DNA of 64,000 nucleotides, taken from an uncultured Hyphomonadaceae bacterium. Its GTDB lineage: Bacteria; Pseudomonadota; Alphaproteobacteria; Caulobacterales; Hyphomonadaceae. Positions 42,557-50,852 of this stretch are shown in pieces. The stretch covers positions 186,001-250,000 of the forward strand of contig CALKFG010000005.1 in the NCBI GenBank assembly GCA_938084575.1, read 5' to 3'. Each line of letters begins with the position of its first letter. Position 1 is the first letter of the stretch. The notes under the pieces are model-generated. The model was not told the origin of the DNA. It saw only the letters and a list, made by a program, of their open reading frames with translations, and ran no database searches. Both the position numbers and the translations under genes were made by a program.

Positions 42557-44181
42557 TCGGAGACGCCTAATGCGTCCAGAGCGAAGTTTCGGATCGTTTT
42601 ATAGTCGGCCTTGCCATTCGCTGCGCGGCCAAGACTGTCCTTGAACAGGATGCTTTTCGGTGCCTTGTAGCGGGCCAGACGGTCCTGAACGAAAGCCCGA
42701 AGCGTATCGGCGTCAGCATCGCTCCCTGCGTCCCGCTGGACCACGGCGGTGACAGCTTGCCCCCACTTTTCATCTGGCAGCCCAACCACCAGCGCATCCA
42801 CGACGTCCGGATGGGCTTTCAGGGCCTCTTCCACCTCTTCAGGATAAATTTTCTCGCCGCCCGAATTGATGCAAATCGAGCCGCGGCCGAGCAGTGTCAG
42901 CGTCCCGTCCGCGGCGACGGTGCACCAGTCACCGGGTATGGCATAGCGAACGCCATTGATGGTCTGAAACGTCTTTGCGGTTTTGTCTTCATCCTTGTAA
43001 TAGCCGAGCGGGACTGCGCCGCCGCGGGCGATGAAACCCGGTTCGTCGCTGCCCGGCTGAATTTCCCGGCCATCTTCGCTGAACACTTTGCAGCTGTCTC
43101 CAATCGTAAAGCGCGCCGTCTGGGTGCCGGCTTCCGCAGTCGTGACCGACATGCCGAAGCCGACGGCTTCCGACGCCCCGAAACTGTCCATCAGGGCCAC
43201 TTGGGGGATGTGGCGGATCAGGCCCTGCTTCACGTCATGGCTCCACATCACGCCCGACGAGGTGATGGTCTGAACCGCGCTCAGGTCGAACTGGGCCGGC
43301 TTGGCGTCGAGGACGGCCAGCATCGGCTTGGCAAAGGCGTCGCCGACAATGGCCATGGCCGTGACACCATGACGGGCCACGGTGTCCCACAAGGCCTCAG
43401 GATCAAAGGTCAGGCTGTGCTCCAGCGTCACAATCGCCCCTCCGTTCAGCAGTGCACCAAGGGCCGTGAACAGGCCGGTGCCATGCATCAGGGGGCAGGC
43501 CGGCAACTGGCGTCCGTGCCGGCCGATCTCGTCGACAAAGGCCAGGTGTTCGGTCATCGTTTCAGGGGCGCCACCATAGATTTTGCGCATGCCTTCAAGA
43601 TTGGCTTCGCGCCAGATCTGGTGGGTCCACATCACGCCCTTGGGCATGCCCGTCGTGCCGCCGGTATAGAGGAACATCATGTCGTCATCGGCCCGCTCAA
43701 TCTCCAGCGGGGCCGGGTCATGGGCGCTCACGAGCTCATCATAGGCCAAGGCAAAATCGGGGCGGGCCGTATCTGTCCCGACCTCAATCCAGCACTTTAT
43801 CCCGGGAAGGCGCCGGCGAACCCGCTCAACGGAGTCCCGGAACGCGCTATCATAGACAACGGCCACGCTGTCTGAATTGTCAAAGATATAAACCAGTTCA
43901 TCATCCAAATATCGATAATTGACGTTGACGTGGGTCAGTCTGGCTTTGAAACAGGCGGCGACGCTTTCCATATATTCGGGGCAGTTTCTCATATAGAAGC
44001 CGACTTTATCACCTGGCGCTGCACCGTGGGATAAAAAGGCGCGCGCCAGGCTGTTTGAACGTCGGGTCATCTCCGGCCAGGAAATCACCCGATCACCCTG
44101 TATCAGGGCGGGGCTCTCCTCTCCCAGTTTTCGTCCTACAGCGTCTAAAATGTCACCGAAATTCCATATGCTGTCTGCCAT
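42553..44181 (-). CDS. AMP-dependent acyl-CoA synthetase
   Basis: MMFLYTGGTTGMPKGVMWTH; DWCTVAADGTLTLLGRGSICINSGGEKIYPEEVEEALKAHPDVVDALVVGLPDEKWGQAV. Confidence 0.92.
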   Translation of the reverse strand: MADSIWNFGDILDAVGRKLGEESPALIQGDRVISWPEMTRRSNSLARAFLSHGAAPGDKVGFYMRNCPEYMESVAACFKARLTHVNVNYRYLDDELVYIFDNSDSVAVVYDSAFRDSVERVRRRLPGIKCWIEVGTDTARPDFALAYDELVSAHDPAPLEIERADDDMMFLYTGGTTGMPKGVMWTHQIWREANLEGMRKIYGGAPETMTEHLAFVDEIGRHGRQLPACPLMHGTGLFTALGALLNGGAIVTLEHSLTFDPEALWDTVARHGVTAMAIVGDAFAKPMLAVLDAKPAQFDLSAVQTITSSGVMWSHDVKQGLIRHIPQVALMDSFGASEAVGFGMSVTTAEAGTQTARFTIGDSCKVFSEDGREIQPGSDEPGFIARGGAVPLGYYKDEDKTAKTFQTINGVRYAIPGDWCTVAADGTLTLLGRGSICINSGGEKIYPEEVEEALKAHPDVVDALVVGLPDEKWGQAVTAVVQRDAGSDADADTLRAFVQDRLARYKAPKSILFKDSLGRAANGKADYKTIRNFALDALGVSE

Positions 44182-44369
44182 TTACAGATCTCCCAAACAG
44201 TTTGCCTCAGGGGCTACGCCCTCTATTTTTTATGATTTTTCAGATACTTATCGCCACTGCCCGGCAGGCTGCGGTACGATATCCAGCATTGGGAACTGAG
44301 TATAGACTTTTGCCCCAACGAAACCTTTTCGTCAGCCCCTGCTCATTCGTCCGACTTGCAGTGCTCGCC

Positions 44370-44439
44370 AAGCGCTCCTCCATCTTCTGCATTTTAGATA
44401 TACAGGAGCGCTTATGCCCGCCAAGGGTTCGCTTGGCGG
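44370..44439. repeat. Two adjacent stem-loops downstream of the RND permease
   Basis: AAGCGCTCC(44370-44378)...GGAGCGCTT(44405-44413), then CCGCCAAG-ggttcg-CTTGGCGG (44418-44439); both perfect inverted repeats. Confidence 0.6.
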
Positions 44440-44461
44440 CAGGGTCGTAGAAAAAATATTC

Positions 44462-47400
44462 CTACTCGGCTGCCGGTCTGACCCGGACGCCCCGATCATC
44501 AGGGGTCTGCAGGGGATGTGCTGACGTCTCAGCTGGGCTTAGCAGGCGCAGGCGGGCGAGCAATCGGTCCCGCCATCGCCCCAATTTTGTTGGCACCGCG
44601 AGCCAGACCGGGGTCACAATGAGGGTCATCAGGGTTGAAAAGCCGAGACCAAATACCACCGATGTTGCCAGCGGGACCCACCATTCAGCGGTCACACCCC
44701 CGAAGGAAATCGAGCCCTCGCGGAAGTTGACATTCATCATGAAGATCATCGGAAGCAAGCCACAAATTGTGGTCAATGTGGTCAGCAGGATCGGCCGGAT
44801 GCGTTGTGCGGCAGCCGCTATCGCAGCCTCCTCGCTGGATCGATTGTCTTCCCGAAGCCGCTGATATGTATCGATGAGAACGATGTTGTTGTTGACCACA
44901 ATACCGGCCAGCGCGACGATTCCGGTTCCGATCATAAGGACGGAAATATAGGGAAGAACCAGCTGGATGCCGATCAGAACGCCGGCGGTCGATAGAATGA
45001 CCGCTGACAGAGTCAGCAGCACATGGTAAAAATTGTTGAATTCCCAAAGCAATATAATTCCCATGAGAAACAGGGCAGCGATCGCGGCGGTCTGGAAAAA
45101 GGCACTGGCCTCGGCGGCGTCCTCATCTGCGCCTTCGAAATCGATGTCCACGCTGGGATCAAGTCCTGCGCCGGCAACCCAGGTTTTGACCTGCTGCACC
45201 ATTTCGGCGCCGGCGCCTTGCTCCCTGGCATTGGCGCGAACCATGATCAGCCGCTTGCCATCGCGCCGATCAATCTTGGCGACCTTTTGGGCGGGCACAC
45301 GCTCAACAAAAAGGGACAACGGGACTTGCCCCGATCTCGTTGCGATACGAAGCCGGTCCAGAGCCTCAACACTGCGGACAGATTGCGGCAACCGGACGCG
45401 AATGTCCAACTCATCCAGAGCGTCATCCGGTCGGTAGCGGCCAATCAGAATGCCATTGGTCACAAGCTGGACTGCGGCGCCGACCTGGGCAACGTCGATC
45501 CCGAACTTTCCGGCCTGCTGGCGATCGACCTGCAGCTGATATTCAATCCCGGGAAGCGGGCGACTGTCTTCCTGATCGAGAAGCCCATCCATGCTGTCGA
45601 GGTGTTTCCGGACACGGTCCGCCGTCTCTGCCAGAGCGACAGCATTGTCTGCGCGCAGCGCAATCTGCACATCTTTACCGACAGGTGGACCCTGTTCAAG
45701 CTTGACCACCTCTGTGGGAATGGTGCGCAGCTGTTTGAGGGTGTCACGAATTTGCTGTTCGACCTGACGCCCATTGAAACCCTCATCGCGGCCTTTCAGA
45801 TTGATCAATACCCGCCCAATTGTATCGATCGGCGGGGAGGCGATTCCATCAAAGTTGAAGCTTCCGGAGCCTTCGCCGCCCGTGGTTGTGGACATGGAGG
45901 CAATGCCCGGCAACGGCAACAGGCGGTTGGTCACCTGTTTTACAATTGCGAACTCCTCGACAGCCGACAAATTCCCCTGAGCGCGAACAAGGACGTAAAG
46001 TTGTTCTGGCTCCAGATCGAGAAAGAGTTCGGATTTGTGAGGGGTCGAGGCAAACCAGGAAAAAATTGAATAAACCACCACAATCGATGCCACGGTCACG
46101 CTGAGCGGCCGGGCAATAAGGGCGGAGGTAAAGCGGGCATACCGGCCCAGCCAGCCGCGCGCTTCCATGGGGTCGCCAGAAACGCCGGATACGGCGGCAA
46201 GATTATCGGCATCGCGGGAATCGGCTCGTCCCCCTGCCACCGAACCCAGGACGGGGAGAAAAATCAGAGCCATTATCAGGGATGCCAGCAATACGAATAT
46301 GAGTGTGATGGGCAGATAAGACATGAACTTCCCCACCATCGAGTCCCAGAACAGGAAGGGAAAAAAGGCCGCCAGAGTCGTCGCGCTGGAGGCCACAATT
46401 GGCCAGAACATCCGCTTGGCGGCCATGCTGTAGGCGTCGCGGCGATCAAGCCCTTCAGCCATTTTGCGATCGGCATATTCAACCACGACAATCGCACCAT
46501 CAACGAGTATTCCAACGGCAATGACCATGCCGAACATGACCATCATGTTGATGGTGAATCCATACATGGCGAGCATCAGGAACGCCATCACGAAAGACCC
46601 CGGAATCGCGAGGCCGACCATCAGGGCTGACCGCAAACCGAGGGCGGCAACGACAATGATCATAACCAGCACCACGGCGACAGCGATGGATGACTGGAGC
46701 TGTCCAAGCTGGTCATCAATCATTTCCGACATATCCGCCGTCAGAGCGGCCTCAACGGTTTCTGGCCATCTTTCCTCGCCGCGTGCGACCACGGCTCTGA
46801 CGTCGGCCACGGTATCGAGAATGTTCGCCCCCGACCGTTTGATAATCTGGATGCTGACGGCGGGTTTGCCATTGAATTCCGCGAAGACATCGCGATCCTT
46901 AAAGGTCCGCTGGATGTCGGCAACGTCAGCCAGTGTGATCACCGCATCGCCTGAGACCCGAACCGGCAAGGTAAAAGCATCCTCAGCTTTTTTTATCAGG
47001 CCGGGGACTTTGACCGGGAAGCGTCCCTCTCCCATGTCTATTCGACCCGCGGGGACCAGTCGGTTATTCGATGAAACAACTGCCAATATGTCTTGATAGG
47101 ATAAATTGTAGGTTTCGAGTTTGACCGGATCGACCACAATTTCGAGGACTTCTTCCCGATCGCCCTGCAGGCGCGCTTCGAGGACACCATCGAGCATTTC
47201 CAGCTCGTCTCTTAAAGACTGCGCAATCTGGTAAAGGCCCCGCTCGGGTGCATCGCCGTAAAGATTAATCACCAGGACGGGAAACAATGAGGCATTGATT
47301 TCCGTGACAATGGGCTCACGGGTCTCCTCGGGGAATTCCCGTTCTGCCAGATCAATTTTGTCTTTGACATCGAGGACAGCCTGCTTCTGGTCAAAGGAGA

Positions 47401-47692
47401 CTTCAAATTCGGCGACGATCTGCCCGGCGCCCTCCAGGCCAAAAGCATCAAGCTGCTTCAAGCCCTCAATACTTCGCATTTCCGCCTCTACCGGACGCAG
47501 AAGTAAACGTTCAGAATCCTCTGGTGAGATACCCTCGAGAGGAATGGTCACTCCAACATAGGGCAGGGGGATATCAGGGTCTGCTTCCTTCGGCAGATTG
47601 ACATAGGTTGCGGTGCCCCAGATGAGGACGACGACGAGAAGGGCGAGCACCATTCGCGCTCGGCCGATGGCTCCATCAATCAGGGCGTTCAT
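44462..47692 (-). CDS. RND efflux transporter permease
   Basis: MNALIDGAIGRARMVLALLVVVLIWGTATYVNLPKEADPDIPLPYVGVTIPLEGISPEDSERLLLRPVE; VGILVDGAIVVVEYADRKMAEG. Confidence 0.93.
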   Translation of the reverse strand: MNALIDGAIGRARMVLALLVVVLIWGTATYVNLPKEADPDIPLPYVGVTIPLEGISPEDSERLLLRPVEAEMRSIEGLKQLDAFGLEGAGQIVAEFEVSFDQKQAVLDVKDKIDLAEREFPEETREPIVTEINASLFPVLVINLYGDAPERGLYQIAQSLRDELEMLDGVLEARLQGDREEVLEIVVDPVKLETYNLSYQDILAVVSSNNRLVPAGRIDMGEGRFPVKVPGLIKKAEDAFTLPVRVSGDAVITLADVADIQRTFKDRDVFAEFNGKPAVSIQIIKRSGANILDTVADVRAVVARGEERWPETVEAALTADMSEMIDDQLGQLQSSIAVAVVLVMIIVVAALGLRSALMVGLAIPGSFVMAFLMLAMYGFTINMMVMFGMVIAVGILVDGAIVVVEYADRKMAEGLDRRDAYSMAAKRMFWPIVASSATTLAAFFPFLFWDSMVGKFMSYLPITLIFVLLASLIMALIFLPVLGSVAGGRADSRDADNLAAVSGVSGDPMEARGWLGRYARFTSALIARPLSVTVASIVVVYSIFSWFASTPHKSELFLDLEPEQLYVLVRAQGNLSAVEEFAIVKQVTNRLLPLPGIASMSTTTGGEGSGSFNFDGIASPPIDTIGRVLINLKGRDEGFNGRQVEQQIRDTLKQLRTIPTEVVKLEQGPPVGKDVQIALRADNAVALAETADRVRKHLDSMDGLLDQEDSRPLPGIEYQLQVDRQQAGKFGIDVAQVGAAVQLVTNGILIGRYRPDDALDELDIRVRLPQSVRSVEALDRLRIATRSGQVPLSLFVERVPAQKVAKIDRRDGKRLIMVRANAREQGAGAEMVQQVKTWVAGAGLDPSVDIDFEGADEDAAEASAFFQTAAIAALFLMGIILLWEFNNFYHVLLTLSAVILSTAGVLIGIQLVLPYISVLMIGTGIVALAGIVVNNNIVLIDTYQRLREDNRSSEEAAIAAAAQRIRPILLTTLTTICGLLPMIFMMNVNFREGSISFGGVTAEWWVPLATSVVFGLGFSTLMTLIVTPVWLAVPTKLGRWRDRLLARLRLLSPAETSAHPLQTPDDRGVRVRPAAE

Positions 47693-47695
47693 GGA

Positions 47696-48781
47696 CTACC
47701 GTGCCTCCGCATCCAGAGCCTGAACCATCGTGCCTTCCTGAACAAATCCCTGACCCTCGACCAGAAGGGCAGCATCTGCGGGCAGGCCGGTCACCCAGAT
47801 GCCCGTTTCAACATCATCTATAATGTCAACTTCGCTGAACCTGACCATGGATTCGGGGTCGACATATCGGACGCCGACGCGACCGTCATCATGCAGGACA
47901 AGAGACGCGGGCGTCAGTGGAACGGCTTCGGTTTCGCCGACGATCAAACGGATGTCCGCTGTCAGGCCGGCGGCGATGGTGAAATCGGGGTTGCCGACTT
48001 CGAGTTCGACCCGGAATGTACGGGTGGCTGGATCTGCAGTGCGGGCGACGAAGCGAACGGTCCCCTGCATTTGCGAACCATCCGAGAGAGTCGCCGTTGC
48101 CAGCTTGCCGCTTGCAAGCTGTGCGCGTTGGTTTTCGGTGGCCTCGAATACGATCAGGATTGGATCAAGGTCGACGACCTGTCCACATGCTGCGCCCGGT
48201 GAAAGGAAGTCGCCGATTTCAGCCTCGCGCCGTTCGAATATGCCGGCAAAGGGCGCAGTTAACTGGACTCTGGTCCGTTCAATCCTCGCCGCGGCCAGAG
48301 CAGCTTCGGCCTGATCCCGTGCCGCTTTCAGCGCGGCGGTACGATTTGATGTTGTCCATCCCTTTTCAAGCAGGGAGACCGCCGCCTCATAGTCAAGCCT
48401 GCTTGCTGTGAGCGCAGCCTCGGCTTCTGAGATTCGGGCTTGGCGGGAGTCAATCGCAAGCTGGCAGAGGATATCGCCCACTTTGACGATCTGACCCTCT
48501 TTGGCCGGGGCGGCCTGAACGATCCCGGCTGTTTCGGCCCGCACCATGACTGAGCGGTTGGCTTCCGTGCGCCCTTTGAAGCTTGAAAAAATGGTATGTT
48601 GCCTCGGTGTGATCTTGCGGACCAGAACCGTTGGCTTATCGGCTTTCTCGTTTTGAGCTATCGTCGCAACCGGCCGTTCGGAGGACGGTTGGCCTCTTAA
48701 GGCCGATCGCACCCCGAAATAGCCGACCAGCAGGACAAGGATCAGCCCGGCGGTAAGAATGGATTTCGGAAGACGGTGCAT
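47696..48781 (-). CDS. RND efflux periplasmic adaptor (membrane fusion protein)
   Basis: MHRLPKSILTAGLILVLLVGYFGVRSALRG...VMVRAETAGIVQAAPAKEGQIVKVGDILCQLAID; start chosen at internal Met (ORF to 48904). Confidence 0.9.
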   Translation of the reverse strand: MHRLPKSILTAGLILVLLVGYFGVRSALRGQPSSERPVATIAQNEKADKPTVLVRKITPRQHTIFSSFKGRTEANRSVMVRAETAGIVQAAPAKEGQIVKVGDILCQLAIDSRQARISEAEAALTASRLDYEAAVSLLEKGWTTSNRTAALKAARDQAEAALAAARIERTRVQLTAPFAGIFERREAEIGDFLSPGAACGQVVDLDPILIVFEATENQRAQLASGKLATATLSDGSQMQGTVRFVARTADPATRTFRVELEVGNPDFTIAAGLTADIRLIVGETEAVPLTPASLVLHDDGRVGVRYVDPESMVRFSEVDIIDDVETGIWVTGLPADAALLVEGQGFVQEGTMVQALDAEAR

Positions 48782-48934
48782 GATTTCGGTCCGCTTGGTA
48801 AAGGCCAGTGCGTGCATCACGCTGATACGCAAGTGGGGTAATGTGTTGTGGTTACAAGTGCGCAAACGCCACAGCGGGATCTTCTCCCGATGGTGAAAGG
48901 TCACCTTAACCTGTTGTCACCGTCAGCCGGGGGG

Positions 48935-50554
48935 TCAGCTATTTTGAGTAGCAACCGGATTATGGTCTGGCACGGGCAGGCGCGGCTCGCCCCGCATGCC
49001 CAGATAGAGGCACAGGCACGAGGCCAGCAAAACAAAATTAAACGGCAATGCTGCAACGATCGTGCCGGCCTGTAGGGTTTCCAGCGCACCCGTCCCGCCG
49101 CCATAGAGCAGGGCGGACGCCGTCAGTCCAAGCAGGAATGTCCAGAAGGCCCTCTGGCCCACGGGCGCATCTGTTTTTCCGCCCGAGGTTATCGTGTCTA
49201 TGACCAGAGCGCCGGAATCGGCCGATGTCACGATAAACACAATTAACAAAACAATGGCGATCACGCCTGTCAGCAAGGGATAGGGCAGGATGGCGAGCAC
49301 CTGAAACAAAACGACTGCGCTGTTCACAATGCCTTCTGTGATCTCGCTCTGGCCCCGATCATAAGCTGTAAGGGCGGTTTCTCCAAATGTAACGAACCAG
49401 AGCACGCAAATGCCAAAAGTGATCAACAGGATCGTGCCGAGATACTGGCGCACCGTCCGGCCACGCGATATCCGTGCGATGAACATGCCCACGAAAGGTG
49501 ACCAGGAAATCCACCAGGCCCAGTAGAAAATAGTCCAGTCGTGGAACCAGTTAATGTCGGCCCGTTGGATCCAGTTGGACAGAGCCGGAAGATCCTGAAG
49601 ATAGGCGAGGGTATAGCGACCAAAGCCGGTGAAAATTTCGAGGGTCGGCCCGCAGATAAAGACAAAAATCATCAAACCGGCCATGCCCAGCATGTTGATG
49701 TTGCTCAGAACTTTGACACCCCCGTTCATGCCGCGGGTTACGGAAATGATGGCCAGCAGGGTCATTGTCATGATGAGGCCGATCTGGACGCCGATACCGG
49801 GCTCAAAACCGGCCATATAACCTAGCCCTGTTGCAGCCTGAACACCTCCTAGTCCAATGGTTGTTGCCAGGCCAAACACGGTGGAAACGACCGCGAACAG
49901 GTCGATCAGGTTGCCCGGCCAGCCCCAGACGCGCTCGCCAAGAAGCGGGTAGAATACGGAGCGCATGGAGAGGGGAAGACCCTTATTGTGCGCGAAGAAG
50001 CCCAGGGACAGACCGATCACGGCATAAATCCCCCAGGGCGCGATGCCCCAATGAAACAGCGTCGCGGAAAATGCCAGTCGCCGGGCTTCTGCCGAATTCG
50101 CTTCGGCATTTAGAGGCGACCCATACCAGTCGGTATAATAAGCGAGCGGTTCAGCGGCGCCCCAGAACATGAACCCAATTCCCACGCCGGCGGCAAAGAG
50201 CATGGAGATCCATGACAGCGTGCCGAAGTCGGGCTTGGCCGTGCTGCCACCAAGCCGGATCTTGCCGAGAGGGGAGAGGGCGAGGAACAGGCAGAAGGCC
50301 AGCACGATGATCGGCGTAACAGCGAAAAGCCAGTCAAATCGTTGCAGCGTCAGGGCTTTTGTCTGCTGTAGAAGCGCGGCGGACGCCTGTGGGAATAACA
50401 GGGTCAGGCAGCTTATTGTCACGATCAGTCCGGCGGACAGAAAGAAAACGGGGTTGTGTGCGTCGAGGCCGAAAATCCGTGTATTGTCCTGCCCGACCAG
50501 GTGGTCCGTCTCATAGGACAGGTCGTGTGGTGAAAGATTGTCCGGGTCGGACAT
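48935..50554 (-). CDS. BCCT family (betaine/carnitine/choline) transporter
   Basis: NPVFFLSAGLIVTISCLTLLFPQ; SAGVGIGFMFWGAAEPLAYY-like AAGVGIGFMFWGAAEPLAYYTDW; FHDWTIFYWAWWISWSPFVGMFIARISRGRTVRQY; VTSADSGALVIDTITSGG. Confidence 0.95.
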   Translation of the reverse strand: MSDPDNLSPHDLSYETDHLVGQDNTRIFGLDAHNPVFFLSAGLIVTISCLTLLFPQASAALLQQTKALTLQRFDWLFAVTPIIVLAFCLFLALSPLGKIRLGGSTAKPDFGTLSWISMLFAAGVGIGFMFWGAAEPLAYYTDWYGSPLNAEANSAEARRLAFSATLFHWGIAPWGIYAVIGLSLGFFAHNKGLPLSMRSVFYPLLGERVWGWPGNLIDLFAVVSTVFGLATTIGLGGVQAATGLGYMAGFEPGIGVQIGLIMTMTLLAIISVTRGMNGGVKVLSNINMLGMAGLMIFVFICGPTLEIFTGFGRYTLAYLQDLPALSNWIQRADINWFHDWTIFYWAWWISWSPFVGMFIARISRGRTVRQYLGTILLITFGICVLWFVTFGETALTAYDRGQSEITEGIVNSAVVLFQVLAILPYPLLTGVIAIVLLIVFIVTSADSGALVIDTITSGGKTDAPVGQRAFWTFLLGLTASALLYGGGTGALETLQAGTIVAALPFNFVLLASCLCLYLGMRGEPRLPVPDHNPVATQNS

Positions 50555-50679
50555 ACGGAAACCTCCAAAAGTCTGCTTTGTCTGCTAAGGAGATTATTGT
50601 TAAGTGTCGACCATCAATGCAGTAGCCTCCAGCAATCTAGCGGCGCTTTTCTGCGTCAAAGAAGCCATCAATCGCGAGT

Positions 50680-50695
50680 GTTGCATAAATGCAAC
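50680..50695. promoter_or_regulatory. Palindromic operator candidate GTTGCAT-AA-ATGCAAC
   Basis: Perfect 7-bp arms with 2-nt centre in the divergent BCCT/TonB-receptor intergenic region. Confidence 0.45.
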
Positions 50696-50783
50696 GTAAA
50701 TGACTGGCCTCCGGGATTAGAAGAAAAGTTTCAGTTCAAATCTTTTCTAGTTGCGGCTGAGATGTAACTAGGGAGCATCTGTT

Positions 50784-50819
50784 GAACCTGCCGAGAGAGC
50801 CCCCGCTAGTGGCGGGTTC
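50784..50819 (+). promoter_or_regulatory. Leader with mutually exclusive hairpins upstream of TonB-dependent receptor
   Basis: GAACCUGCC(50784-50792) pairs GGCGGGUUC(50811-50819) with one U-G; alternatively CCCGC(50802-50806) pairs GCGGG(50812-50816). Confidence 0.4.
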
Positions 50820-50852
50820 GAAAAACGGCACCAACAATCATAGAGGGACACC

